Source: CAVWNR01 sp963756525 (GTDB taxonomy: Bacteria; Actinomycetota; Actinomycetes; Mycobacteriales; Jatrophihabitantaceae). Taken from it: a DNA stretch of 64,000 bases. Under the pieces are notes generated by a model. The model did not search any database. It had not been told where the DNA came from and saw nothing but the letters and a program-made list of their open reading frames with translations. A program made the translations under genes and the position numbers. Location: assembly GCA_963756525.1 (NCBI GenBank), contig CAVWNR010000001.1, positions 434,001-498,000 on the forward strand, read 5' to 3'. Shown one piece after another: positions 55,043-63,395 of this stretch. The first letter of the stretch is position 1. Each line of letters starts with the position of its first letter.

Positions 55043-55070
55043 CGGGCCAGTGTGCCCGGTGACCGAGACG
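55031..55070. repeat. Perfect 17-bp inverted repeat spanning the CPBP start codon
   Basis: CGTCTCGGTCACCGGGC (55031-55047) pairs perfectly with 55054-55070 over a 6-nt loop. The left arm contains the start codon and first four codons of the CPBP gene; the right arm ends 5 bp from the yceI stop. It could terminate yceI transcription, or hide the CPBP start in read-through mRNA. Confidence 0.85.
55049..55054 (-). promoter_or_regulatory. -10-like box, leaderless promoter of the CPBP gene
   Basis: Minus-strand CACACT, spacer GGCCCG (6 nt), GTG 55042. It occupies the loop of the hairpin. Confidence 0.4.
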
Positions 55071-55075
55071 GCGGG

Positions 55076-55636
55076 TCAGCTCTGGGCGAGAACTGCCTCG
55101 ATCTCCAGCGCGATTGCGATCTTGTCGCCGACGACCACGCCGCCACCGTCCATCGGGATGCTGATGTCGATGCCGAAGTCACGGCGGTTGATCTCGGCGG
55201 TCGCGGAGAATCCGGCACGCTGGCCGCCGTACGGGTCGGGGGTGAAGCCGTTGAGCTCCAGGGTGAGCTGCACCGGGCGGGTAACGCCGTGCAGGGTCAG
55301 CTCGCCGTCGACCAGCCAGCGGTCGCCCGACGCGGTGATCTCGGTCGAGCGGTAGGTCATGGTCGGGTACTTCTCGACCTCGAAGAAGTCGGCCGAGCGG
55401 ATGTGGTCGTCGCGCTGCTGGCTGCGCGTGTCGATCGAGTTCAGGTCGATGGTCGCGGTCACCGACGAGTCGAGCGGGTCGCCCGCGGTGACGATCGTGC
55501 CGTCGAAGGCGGTGAACTGCCCGCGCACCTTGCTCACCATCATGTGTCGGACGGTGAACGAGACGTCCGAGTGCACGGTGTCGATGGTCCAGGTGCCGGT
55601 GACGTAGCCGGGGATCTCGAGCGTTGCAGTGGTCAT
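55076..55636 (-). CDS. YceI family lipocalin-like protein
   Basis: 186 residues. No signal peptide, so cytoplasmic, unlike E. coli YceI. Pattern TGTWTIDTVHSDVSFTVRHMMVSKVRGQF (near 10-40), then SIDTRSQQRDDHIRSADFFEVEKYPTMTYRST, and a C-terminal GDKIAIALEIEAVLAQ. The beta-barrel family binds long isoprenoids such as quinones. ATG 55636 is preferred over GTG 55672 because GGAAGGAAG lies upstream and because a repeat-bearing operator precedes it. Confidence 0.94.
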   Translation of the reverse strand: MTTATLEIPGYVTGTWTIDTVHSDVSFTVRHMMVSKVRGQFTAFDGTIVTAGDPLDSSVTATIDLNSIDTRSQQRDDHIRSADFFEVEKYPTMTYRSTEITASGDRWLVDGELTLHGVTRPVQLTLELNGFTPDPYGGQRAGFSATAEINRRDFGIDISIPMDGGGVVVGDKIAIALEIEAVLAQS

Positions 55637-55665
55637 GGGGAATGGCTTCCTTCCACGTAGATGAG

Positions 55666-55725
55666 AGTTCAACTACATCGCAGCCGACGTTACTCCCCGC
55701 GGATCGCCTGTTGCAAGTTCAACTA
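55666..55725 (-). promoter_or_regulatory. Promoter region of yceI with paired operator-like sites
   Basis: AGTTCAACTA occurs at 55666-55675 and 55716-55725 in the same orientation, 50 bp apart; AGTT-C-AACT is itself a small dyad. Between them on the minus strand lie TTGCAA and TAACGT with 18-bp spacing, a possible promoter. A MarR-type regulator of yceI genes is plausible. Confidence 0.5.
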
Positions 55726-55727
55726 GC

Positions 55728-56531
55728 TCAGCCTGCGAGGCGCTGCACCAGCAGCGTCTGCAGGCCGCCGCCGACCACTCCGCGCGCGTCGCCGAGCGTC
55801 GAACGGGCCACCGCTGCGCCCTGCCCGCCGAGCTGGGTGACGGCGTCCATGCGCAGCCACTCGCCGCCGAGCGGCCGGGAGAGGTGGATGTCGAGGTCGA
55901 CGTTGAGGAAAGACCACTGCTGCCAGGAGAGCTCGGCGGAGATCCCGCTGGCCGAGTCGCCGATCAGGGCCGCGAGCTGCAGGCTCGACGGCCGTTCGCC
56001 GGCGACGAGCGGGACGCGCGGTCGCGCCCACACTGCCGCAGGGCCAGGCCCGACCGCGTCGCCCGATTCGACCCGCCACTCGATGTGGTCGGCGTATCCG
56101 AACGACCACTGGCTGGAAAGCCCCGGCAGCTCGGGTCGTGGACCGGCCAGCTCGCCCGTCGCGGGGCTGCTGCCGTCCCCTCCGGGAACCGCACGCAGCA
56201 GCCACACTCGCGCGTGCAGGCAGTCGCGGGCGGCGGCGCGGAGCACCACCTCGACGAGCACGGCGCTGCGGGCGGCCCGCACGATGCTCGCCCTGGCGTG
56301 CACGTCGCCCACCGGCGTCGGGCCCGCGAACTCGGCGGCGAGGCGAAGCGCGACCAGGTCGCTACGCCCCGTCTCGGCCTCGACCAGGCGTTCGGCGGCG
56401 CGGACGGCAAGAGCGCCGGGCGGCCCGCCGTGCTGAAGCTGGTCCGACCACGGGCCGACGGTCGCCGCGGTCGCCAGGTAGTGGCCTGCTTGCGGGGATT
56501 CGTCCGCGATCCGAAAGAAGAAACGCTCCAC
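55728..56531 (-). CDS. Acyl-CoA thioesterase family protein (double hotdog)
   Basis: 267 residues. VERFFFRIADESPQAGHYLATAATVGPWSDQLQHGGPPGALAVRAAERL-type N-terminal hotdog with the conserved HGGPP, and a C-terminal hotdog with QWSFLNVDLDIHLSRPLGGEWLRMDAVTQLGGQGAAVARSTLGDARGVVGGGLQTL, both characteristic of the TesB-like 4HBT_3 family. It likely hydrolyses an acyl-CoA. GTG 56531 is chosen, 8 nt after TAACGT; the frame is open further upstream but unconserved. Substrate unknown. Confidence 0.85.
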   Translation of the reverse strand: MERFFFRIADESPQAGHYLATAATVGPWSDQLQHGGPPGALAVRAAERLVEAETGRSDLVALRLAAEFAGPTPVGDVHARASIVRAARSAVLVEVVLRAAARDCLHARVWLLRAVPGGDGSSPATGELAGPRPELPGLSSQWSFGYADHIEWRVESGDAVGPGPAAVWARPRVPLVAGERPSSLQLAALIGDSASGISAELSWQQWSFLNVDLDIHLSRPLGGEWLRMDAVTQLGGQGAAVARSTLGDARGVVGGGLQTLLVQRLAG

Positions 56532-56654
56532 GCCGGGGCACGTTATTGCACGCCCCAGCCGCGGATGCAATAGAGTGCACGGTCGAAGGGGCGAGCGGCA
56601 CATCCCTCCCGTGCCGCCGCCCCTTCCCCATGCCCGGGCGGCGCTGCCGCCGGC

Positions 56655-57503
56655 TTATGGCGCGACGAGCAGGCCCAGCTCCACCAGCTCGTCGACCGAC
56701 ACGCCCAGCCCGCAGGCGCCGAACGAGGCCAGCAGCGCCCGGATCGCGACCACGTCGCCCTCGGACGCGGTGCCGAGCCAGCGCGCGACCCGGCGCCGGT
56801 CCCGCTCACCGAGCGCGGCCGCCGTCGTCGTGACGCTCCCGGTCGCCGCCGCGACCCGCGCCGCCCACGCGATGTTGAGGAACCCGTGGTGGTCCTCCCG
56901 CACACCGCGATCGGTGCAGCGCACCGCGTGCGGCACGCCGCCCGAGCAGCGCAACGGCAGCCGCTCCGCGGCGCAGAGTACGAGCGCCTCGGCAACCTCC
57001 TGCTCGGGCCGGAACGGGTGCAGCCGGGTGCCTCCCGCGCGCAGCTTCAGGCCGACCCCGCGCGCCGCCATCTCGTGGACGAGCCGTTCGCTGAGCGCGC
57101 CCCGGGGCAGCTCGAGGAAGAACCGCAGGCCAACTTGCGCCACGCCGGCCAGCCGGCGCATCCCGTCCCGCATGGTGTGCGAGCCGAGCGGCAGCTCCAC
57201 GCAGCGCACCCGCAGGTGGTGACTGTGCGCGATACCGGTCATCGCCGCCGGCAGCGACTCGGGGCCCGCGGGCGCGACCACGGACACGTCCACCGGCTCC
57301 AGGCCGCAGTGCGCGACCCGTCCGTCCAGTGCCGCCAGCCGTTCGGCCAGGCAGCCCAGTGAGCCGACCAGATCCCCGTACCAGGCGAGGCGGTGCAGCG
57401 TGTGCTCGTGCAGCGCCTGGTTCATCGACTCGTCCAGGGGTGGGAACATCGCCGCGTCGGTGAACAGGCCGCTGAACAGGGCGGCCAGGTGGGACGGGGT
57501 CAT
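56655..57503 (-). CDS. Uncharacterised conserved protein
   Basis: 282 residues, soluble, no signal peptide. Visible pattern: VGLKLRAGG near residue 160, then LRCSGGVPHAVRC, then EDHHGFLNIAWAA and RALLASFGACGLGVSVDELVELGLL at the C-terminus. I have seen this pattern (LRTGG, ATAGLHH, HGFLNV) in uncharacterised bacterial proteins of this length; no activity is known to me. ATG 57503 has GAAGGA close upstream. It is divergent from the esterase and ATP-grasp genes, with which it may work. Confidence 0.75.
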   Translation of the reverse strand: MTPSHLAALFSGLFTDAAMFPPLDESMNQALHEHTLHRLAWYGDLVGSLGCLAERLAALDGRVAHCGLEPVDVSVVAPAGPESLPAAMTGIAHSHHLRVRCVELPLGSHTMRDGMRRLAGVAQVGLRFFLELPRGALSERLVHEMAARGVGLKLRAGGTRLHPFRPEQEVAEALVLCAAERLPLRCSGGVPHAVRCTDRGVREDHHGFLNIAWAARVAAATGSVTTTAAALGERDRRRVARWLGTASEGDVVAIRALLASFGACGLGVSVDELVELGLLVAP

Positions 57504-57678
57504 AGTTCCTTCAGCGGGCCTGGTGGACACCGCCGACGGCCCATGGCGGCTGATCACGGATGGCCGGGTCATCGGCGATCGCGGACCATCCTCGACCGCC
57601 CGGGTAACGATAGGGGGACGGAACGGCCACGAATGCCGGCGCGGGGGCATCGGCGGCTTGCACCCGTCGACCGGGCGG

Positions 57679-57684
57679 TAGGTT
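57679..57684 (+). promoter_or_regulatory. -10 box, leaderless promoter of the esterase-like gene
   Basis: TAGGTT, 7-nt spacer, then GTG 57692. It precludes TTG 57683 as a start, since that lies in the box. Confidence 0.6.
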
Positions 57685-57691
57685 GCGCAGC

Positions 57692-58744
57692 GTGCCGCCT
57701 GCGCTGTCCGCTCCCGCCGACGTGGCGTCGGTGCGGTTCGACCTGCCCGACCCGCACGGGCAGGTGCGCGAGGCGCTGCTGTGGCTGGACCTCGGACGGT
57801 GCTTCGAGCCGGCGCCGATGACCGCGGTGCCCGGCGGGTGGACGGTCCAGCTCGCCCGCCCGCCGGTGCAGCGGCTGCAGTACCTCTTCCTGCTGCGGTT
57901 GACCGACGGCTCGCAAACGCTGGTCTGCGATCCGACCAACCCGCACCGGGTGGCGACGGCGTTCGGCGAGCACTCGGTGCTGGAGTTTCCCGGTTACCGA
58001 CCGCCGGCCTGGCTCACCGCCGAGCCGCCACCCGGGCGTCGCGCCGAGTTCCGGGTGGACGCCGCCGGGCTGGGCGGGCTGCTACCCGTCACGATCTGGT
58101 CTCCGCCGTGGGCCGGCTGCGGCGAGCGGCTGCCGCTGCTCGTGCTGCACGACGGGCCGGAGTTCGACCGGCTCGCGTCGTTCACCCGGTTCGCGGCGGC
58201 GATGATCGAGGCCGGTCGGCTGCCCCCGCACCGCCTCGCGCTGCTCGGCCCAGGCGAGCGGAACCGGTGGTACGCCGCCAACCCCGACTACGCGAGCGCG
58301 CTGCACCGCACGATGCGCATGATCGGCGACACCTTCGCGACCCGGGGGCCGAGCGTGCTCGCCGGCGCCAGCCTGGGCGCGCTCGCCGCGTTGCACGCGG
58401 CCACCACCGAGACCGGAGCGGTCGGCGGGCTGTTCCTGCAGTCGGGGAGCTTCTTCCGTCCCAGCCTCGACGCGCAAGAGAGCGACTTCGGCGGATTCGG
58501 GGCCGTCACGGCGTTCGTCGAGTCGTTCGACCTGGCGCCGCCTGCCGCCCCGCTGGACATCGCGATGACCGCCGGGCTCGCCGAGGAGAACCTGGCCAAC
58601 AACCGCCAGATGGCCGCCGCGCTCAGCCGGCTGGGGCACCGGGTCGTCCTCGCCGAGGTGCCGGACGCGCACAACTACACCTGCTGGCGCGACGCGCTCG
58701 ACCCGCACCTGGTCGACCTGCTCGTCGCGGTGTGGACGCGATGA
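57692..58744 (+). CDS. Enterochelin esterase-like alpha/beta hydrolase
   Basis: 350 residues. N-terminal beta domain (about 1-100) resembling the early-set domain of Fes, then an alpha/beta hydrolase with LLVLHDGPEFDRL, nucleophile elbow VLAGASLGALAAL (Ser about 225) and a C-terminal HNYTCWRDALDPHL with a His. It probably hydrolyses an ester or acyl bond of a small molecule. GTG 57692 is leaderless by spacing. It is 52 bp upstream of the ATP-grasp gene, so likely co-transcribed. A siderophore substrate is not implied by any neighbour. Confidence 0.85.
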   Translation: MPPALSAPADVASVRFDLPDPHGQVREALLWLDLGRCFEPAPMTAVPGGWTVQLARPPVQRLQYLFLLRLTDGSQTLVCDPTNPHRVATAFGEHSVLEFPGYRPPAWLTAEPPPGRRAEFRVDAAGLGGLLPVTIWSPPWAGCGERLPLLVLHDGPEFDRLASFTRFAAAMIEAGRLPPHRLALLGPGERNRWYAANPDYASALHRTMRMIGDTFATRGPSVLAGASLGALAALHAATTETGAVGGLFLQSGSFFRPSLDAQESDFGGFGAVTAFVESFDLAPPAAPLDIAMTAGLAEENLANNRQMAAALSRLGHRVVLAEVPDAHNYTCWRDALDPHLVDLLVAVWTR

Positions 58745-58796
58745 GCCACCCCGCGATCGTGCAATTCCGCAACGGAGCCCGAGTGAGAGGGATGGC

Positions 58797-60065
58797 ATGG
58801 ACAGCGAGGTACGCCACCTGGTCGGTCTGCTGCTCGGCACGGAGGACGACTGGCCGCGCGCTTTCGAGGCGCTGCTGCAGGCCGCGGGCCCGGTGACCGA
58901 CGGCGGCAACCGGCACCACTTCGACACCGCGCGGCTATGCATCGAGCCGTTCTCGCTGCGGGCCAAGCCCGGTGCCGAGCTGGTGATCGATCGCCTCGCC
59001 TACTGGTACTACCACCCGCGCGAGTGGCTCAAGAAGGTCGCGCTCATGGACGACGTCTACCTGCTCAACTCGCCGTTCACCTTCCAGGCCATGGAGAAGC
59101 ACGCCGCGTACTGCGCCATGATGCGACTCGGCCTGAAGGTGCCCGAAACCGTGCTCGTGCCGTACAAGAACCCGCTCGACCACGCCAAGTACGCCTACAC
59201 CGCCGCGCAGTACAACCGGCAGTTCGACCTAGAAGAGCTAGCCGAGATCGTCGGCTACCCGCTCTACATGAAGCCGTACGACGGGGGAGCGTGGCGCGGT
59301 GTGTCGCGCATCCGCGACGCCGACGAGCTGAACCGCGCCTACGACCAGTCCGGCGAGATGCTGATGCACCTGCAGGCGAGCGTCGAGGGCTACGACGTCT
59401 TCGCCCGCGCGCTCTCGATCGGCGCCGAGACGATGGTCATGCGGTTCGACCCGTCGTTGCCGATGCACGAGCGCTACCGCGTCGAGCACGGCTTCCTGGA
59501 CGCGCGCGCCGGCGACGAGGTGGTGACGATCTCGCGTACCGTCAACGCGTTCTTCCGGTGGGAGTTCAACTCCTGCGAGGTGCTCGTCCGCGACGGCGAG
59601 GTCTTCCCGATCGACTACGCCAACGCCTGCCCCGACGTCGCGGTCACCTCGCTGCACTACTACTTCCCGTGGGCGATCCGCACGCTGGTCAAGTGGACGA
59701 TCTTCTGCCTGGTGACCGGGCGGCGGCCCAGCCTGGACCTCGACACCCGCGCCTACTTCGACATCGCCGACCGCGCGGAGAGCTCCTACGAGCAGAAACT
59801 CGCCGGTTACCGCCGGCTGTCCGACAGCTACCTCGACGTCGACCGGTACCGGGAGTTCTGCGACACCCACCTCGCGGAGTTCGACGAACGCGTGTTCGAC
59901 TGGATGACCGGCCCGGAGTTCGACCGGCTGCTCGTCGACACCGTGGTCGCCACCTACCCGCCGCACGAGCACGAACAGTTCCTCGCGCACTTCCGCGGCC
60001 TGGTGGGGCTGTGGACGCGCGACGAGGCCGACCGCCTCGGCCGCTCGCCGCAACCGATGAGCTAA
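58797..60065 (+). CDS. ATP-grasp fold protein of unknown specificity
   Basis: 422 residues. The ATP-grasp pattern shows YPLYMKPYDGGAWRGVSRI (glycine-rich, ATP-binding lysine, near 160), EMLMHLQASVEGYDVFARAL (near 195), and the Mg-binding FRWEFNSCEVLVRDGEVFPIDYANACPDV (near 250). Preceding sequence LNSPFTFQAMEKHAAYCAMMRLGLKVPETV is the ligase-like N-terminal domain. It probably joins a carboxylate to an amine or thiol. GAGAGGG precedes ATG 58797. Its TAA (60063-60065) lies inside a family 2 repeat. Confidence 0.85.
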   Translation: MDSEVRHLVGLLLGTEDDWPRAFEALLQAAGPVTDGGNRHHFDTARLCIEPFSLRAKPGAELVIDRLAYWYYHPREWLKKVALMDDVYLLNSPFTFQAMEKHAAYCAMMRLGLKVPETVLVPYKNPLDHAKYAYTAAQYNRQFDLEELAEIVGYPLYMKPYDGGAWRGVSRIRDADELNRAYDQSGEMLMHLQASVEGYDVFARALSIGAETMVMRFDPSLPMHERYRVEHGFLDARAGDEVVTISRTVNAFFRWEFNSCEVLVRDGEVFPIDYANACPDVAVTSLHYYFPWAIRTLVKWTIFCLVTGRRPSLDLDTRAYFDIADRAESSYEQKLAGYRRLSDSYLDVDRYREFCDTHLAEFDERVFDWMTGPEFDRLLVDTVVATYPPHEHEQFLAHFRGLVGLWTRDEADRLGRSPQPMS

Positions 60066-60104
60066 GGGTTACCGTCGCTCAGCCACCACAACCCTGAGAT
60101 CATC
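60056..60104. repeat. Family 2 palindromic repeat, copy 2; bidirectional terminator with a stop codon
   Basis: 15-nt arms (60056-60070 and 60090-60104) pair at 13 of 15; loop of 19 nt with GCTCAGCCACC as in copy 1. It contains the ATP-grasp gene stop and separates it from the convergent gltA. Confidence 0.85.
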
Positions 60105-60115
60105 GCCAAAAGCGG

Positions 60116-61432
60116 TTAGCGCTTTTCGATCGGGACGAACGACCGCTGGGTGGGGCCGGTGTAGAGCTGGCGGGGCCGCCCGATCCGGGTGTGTGGATCG
60201 TTGATCATCTCGTGCCACTGGGCGATCCAGCCAGGCAGCCGGCCGATAGCGAAGAGCACGGTGAACATCTTGGTGGGAAAGCCCATCGCCCGGTACAGCA
60301 GCCCGGTGTAGAAGTCGACGTTCGGGTAGAGCTTGCGCGAGACGAAGTAGTCGTCCGAGAGCGCGACGCCCTCCAGTTCCACCGCGATGTCGAGCAGATC
60401 GTCGCGCTTGCCCAGCGCGGAGAGCACCTCGTCCGCGGTCCGCTTGATGATCGCCGCCCGGGGGTCGTAGTTCTTGTAGACGCGGTGCCCGAAGCCCATC
60501 AGCTTGACCCCGGCCTCGCGCTTCTTCACCTTCTCCACGAACGCCGATACGTCGCCGTGGTTGTCGCGGACCTGCTCGAGCATCGCGAGCACCTCGGCGT
60601 TGGCACCGCCGTGTAGCGGGCCGGAGAGCGCATGGATGCCGGCCGAGATCGACGCGAACAGGTTGGCCCTCGCCGAGCCGACGAGCCGCACCGTCGACGC
60701 GGAACAATTCTGCTCGTGGTCGGCGTGCAGGATGAACAGCAGGTCCAGCGCCCGCACCATCACCGGGTCGACCTCGTACGGCTCGGCGGGGAAACCGAAG
60801 GTCATCCGCAGGAAGTTCTCGACCAGGCCGAGGGAGTTGTCCGGGTACAGGAACGGCTGGCCCACCGACTTCTTGTACGCGTACGCCGCGATCGTCGGCA
60901 GCTTGGCCAGCAGCCGGATCGTCGACAGCTCGGCGTCGGCCTCGACGGACGGGTCGAGCTGGTCCTGGTAGAACGTCGACAGCGCCGATACCGCCGAGGA
61001 GAGCACCGGCATCGGGTGCGCGTCGCGGGGGAAGCCGTCGAAGAACCGCTTGAGCTCCTCGTGCAGCAGGGTGTGCCGGCTGATCTTCGCCGTGAACCCG
61101 GCCAGCTGGTCGGCGGTGGGCAGCTCGCCGTTGATCAGCAGGTAGCTCACCTCGAGGAACGACGAGTGCTCGGCGAGCTCGTCGATCGGGTAGCCGCGGT
61201 AGCGCAGGATGCCGGCGTCGCCGTCGATGTAGGTGATCGCCGAGGTGCACGAGCCGGTGTTGGCGAAGCCCGGGTCGTAGGTGACCAGTCCTGCCTTGGC
61301 GAGCAGCGGGGAAATGTCGACGCCCGGTGCGCCCTCGGTGCTCGCGACCATCTCGAGTTCGAGGTCGTCAGCTCCCGGACGGCGCAGCGAGACGGATTCC
61401 GGCAGGTCGGTGCTGGCAAGATCGTCCGGCAT
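60116..61432 (-). CDS. gltA: Citrate synthase
   Basis: 438 residues, type of hexameric bacterial enzymes with an N-terminal extension. Catalytic segments: LLFILHADHEQNCSASTVRLVGS (His), SGPLHGGANAEVL (His), MGFGHRVYKNYDPRA, and the C-terminal DPHTRIGRPRQLYTG. It condenses acetyl-CoA and oxaloacetate. ATG 61432 is preceded by GAGAGGGG; the frame is open far upstream but that part lies over another gene. TATGGT at 61464-61469 is a likely -10. Confidence 0.97.
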   Translation of the reverse strand: MPDDLASTDLPESVSLRRPGADDLELEMVASTEGAPGVDISPLLAKAGLVTYDPGFANTGSCTSAITYIDGDAGILRYRGYPIDELAEHSSFLEVSYLLINGELPTADQLAGFTAKISRHTLLHEELKRFFDGFPRDAHPMPVLSSAVSALSTFYQDQLDPSVEADAELSTIRLLAKLPTIAAYAYKKSVGQPFLYPDNSLGLVENFLRMTFGFPAEPYEVDPVMVRALDLLFILHADHEQNCSASTVRLVGSARANLFASISAGIHALSGPLHGGANAEVLAMLEQVRDNHGDVSAFVEKVKKREAGVKLMGFGHRVYKNYDPRAAIIKRTADEVLSALGKRDDLLDIAVELEGVALSDDYFVSRKLYPNVDFYTGLLYRAMGFPTKMFTVLFAIGRLPGWIAQWHEMINDPHTRIGRPRQLYTGPTQRSFVPIEKR

Positions 61433-61463
61433 TGTGTGCCCCTCTCGACAGGCGGTGAGTCCG

Positions 61464-61469
61464 ACCATA
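61464..61469 (-). promoter_or_regulatory. -10 box of gltA
   Basis: Minus-strand TATGGT, 31 nt before the ATG; a leader with GAGAGGGG follows. The same hexamer serves the hydroxy-acid dehydrogenase gene. Confidence 0.45.
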
Positions 61470-61509
61470 CTTGGCGGGGCGACCGCCCGTGCGGCGTGCG
61501 GCGAACCCC

Positions 61510-62637
61510 TCAGCGGGGGACGCCGTGCCGGGCGCGGGGCGGGGCCGGCCCGGCCGCCGTCCCCGCCCGCTGGGACCGCAGCGGACCGGTGAGGTGAACC
61601 AGCATCGCCACGAAGGTGAGCAGCCATGCCGCCAGGGCCACCCAGCTCTCGTCGGCCCCGACCGCCTCCAGGAAGGGCAGGTGATCGACCTGGCCGAGGT
61701 AGTGACACGCCACGCTGTACATGCCGAGCGGGAAGACGACGCTCCACCAGGTCGGGTCGTAGCGGACCGGGATGCGGTGCACCACATGCCGCCACCAGCC
61801 GGCAGCGACCAGCGCCGGGATCAGCCAGGTGCCGAACGCCCAGATGACCACGGCCGCGCCGGCGATCAGTCCGCGTGTCGCGTCGGCCATCGGTGCGTTC
61901 GCCATCTGCACGATCTTGGCGGCGCCGACCACGGTGATCGCGGTGGCGCCCATGGAGACCCAGTACGGCTGGGTGAGATCCTTCGGGCCGAGCTCGTAGA
62001 GCATCATCCGGGCGGCGACGAAGATCCCCGCCGCGGCGTAGAGGAACACCCCGACCGCCCACGAGAAGACCGCGACGAGGGCGAGCGCGTCGCGCCCCGA
62101 CCCGGCCGACGGCTGCAGGGTGCCGGAGAGCACGGCGACCGACTGGCTCGCCACCACCCAGATGAACCACGTGCCGTTCGCGTCGGCGACCACCGGCCGC
62201 TCCGCCCGACCCAGCACGGCCGTCCACGGGATCAGGTAGCCGAGCAGCACCCAGGCCAGCCAGCCGACCACGAGCAGCACCGTGGCGACTGTGTGGTGGC
62301 CGTCTCCGGCGAGGCGGGTACCGAGCACGTCGGTGGCCGCGATGAACGTGTAGAAGCCGAAGCCACGGCTCGGGTTGGTCAGATCGGAGACCAGTTCGGC
62401 ACGGAAGGAGATCAGCCGCCACAGGCTCAGCACGACGAGCACGGCGTAGGTGGCGGCTGTGATCCACAGCAACGGAACCGATATCCAGTACACCGGCTGG
62501 TTCTTCATCGCGATCGAGACGATGCCGCTGGCCATCACCAGCGCGAAGTAGCCGGGATGCAGGGTGCGCGCCCCGTCGCGGATCACACCCCGCCGGCGCG
62601 CGGGCGACGCCCCGCCGGCGCCGTCAGTAGGGAACAC
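61510..62637 (-). CDS. TDT family transporter (TehA/SLAC1-like)
   Basis: 375 residues with ten predicted membrane helices, starting with HPGYFALVMASGIVSIAM. TDT proteins are anion channels or exporters for dicarboxylates, sulfite, tellurite or nitrate-related anions. The GTG start at 62637 overlaps narI by 14 bp, so it is part of the nar operon on the minus strand, after narI. This context suggests an anion linked to nitrate respiration, for example nitrite or nitrate; that is inference. Confidence 0.9.
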   Translation of the reverse strand: MFPTDGAGGASPARRRGVIRDGARTLHPGYFALVMASGIVSIAMKNQPVYWISVPLLWITAATYAVLVVLSLWRLISFRAELVSDLTNPSRGFGFYTFIAATDVLGTRLAGDGHHTVATVLLVVGWLAWVLLGYLIPWTAVLGRAERPVVADANGTWFIWVVASQSVAVLSGTLQPSAGSGRDALALVAVFSWAVGVFLYAAAGIFVAARMMLYELGPKDLTQPYWVSMGATAITVVGAAKIVQMANAPMADATRGLIAGAAVVIWAFGTWLIPALVAAGWWRHVVHRIPVRYDPTWWSVVFPLGMYSVACHYLGQVDHLPFLEAVGADESWVALAAWLLTFVAMLVHLTGPLRSQRAGTAAGPAPPRARHGVPR

Positions 62638-63367
62638 CGATCTTTCGCCACTTCCGCCCGCCGGTGCCCGGCTCGTGCGGGTGCCCCGCCACGCGGCTGC
62701 GGATCACGACATACGGCCGCCAGAGGTACCACAGCGGATAGCTCCAGGCGTGCACGAGCCGGCTGAACGGCCATACGGCGAAGATCGCCCAGGCGGCGGT
62801 GGCATGCACCTGGTACATGATGGGTGCTTTGCTGATGGCGCTGACGTCCGGGTTGCCGGTGAACAGACTGCGGAACCAGATCGAGACGGTGTTGCGGTAG
62901 TCGTAGCCGCCGCCGAACTCCTGCACGCCCAAAGTGAGGTAGATGCCGAGGATGACGATGATGCCGAGCAGGATCAGCGCCAGATAGTCGACGGCACTGG
63001 TGGTAGCCCGCACCCGCGGCACCATGGTGCGCCGGAACACGAGAATCCCGGCGCCGATGAGCACGCCGAACGCCGCAATCGAGCCGGCGACGCCGGAGAA
63101 CGTGGTGTACACGCTCTCCGGGATGCCGATCGCTTCGGTCCAGCTCTTGGGGATGAGGATGCCGAGTACGTGCCCGCCGATGGCGGCGAAGGTTGCGTAG
63201 TGGAACAGCGGGGCACCCCATTTGAGCAGACGGCGTTCCTGCAGCTGGGTGGAGCGGCTGGTCCAGCCGAATTGGTCGTAGCGCCAGCGCCAGATGTGTC
63301 CGACGACGAACACCACCATCGCCGCGTAGGGCAGGATCACCCACCACCACATGTCCGCTGTGCTCAT
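62624..63367 (-). CDS. narI: Respiratory nitrate reductase gamma subunit NarI
   Basis: 247 residues, five membrane helices, the diheme b cytochrome of the NarGHI complex. Helix histidines in FVVGHIWRWRYD, GAPLFHYATFAAIGGHVLGI and YQVHATAAWAIFAVWPFSRLVHAWS are the heme ligands; the C-terminal VIRSRV is characteristic. It takes electrons from menaquinol. ATG 63367 is chosen because the first helix begins here (MWWWVILPY). narJ is 28 bp upstream and the TDT gene overlaps its 3' end. Confidence 0.95.
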   Translation of the reverse strand: MSTADMWWWVILPYAAMVVFVVGHIWRWRYDQFGWTSRSTQLQERRLLKWGAPLFHYATFAAIGGHVLGILIPKSWTEAIGIPESVYTTFSGVAGSIAAFGVLIGAGILVFRRTMVPRVRATTSAVDYLALILLGIIVILGIYLTLGVQEFGGGYDYRNTVSIWFRSLFTGNPDVSAISKAPIMYQVHATAAWAIFAVWPFSRLVHAWSYPLWYLWRPYVVIRSRVAGHPHEPGTGGRKWRKIGVPY

Positions 63368-63395
63368 GCTCGCTCCACCAGATGTCGCTCGTCGC

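Noticed and set aside
58741..58896. Small ORF overlapping the esterase stop and ATP-grasp start
   Set aside because: Out of frame with both genes; Arg/Cys-rich shadow with no ribosome site of its own.
60116..62467. Citrate synthase frame open for 783 codons
   Set aside because: The extension is antisense-like, frame-shifted sequence over the TDT gene; conserved start and ribosome site are at 61432.
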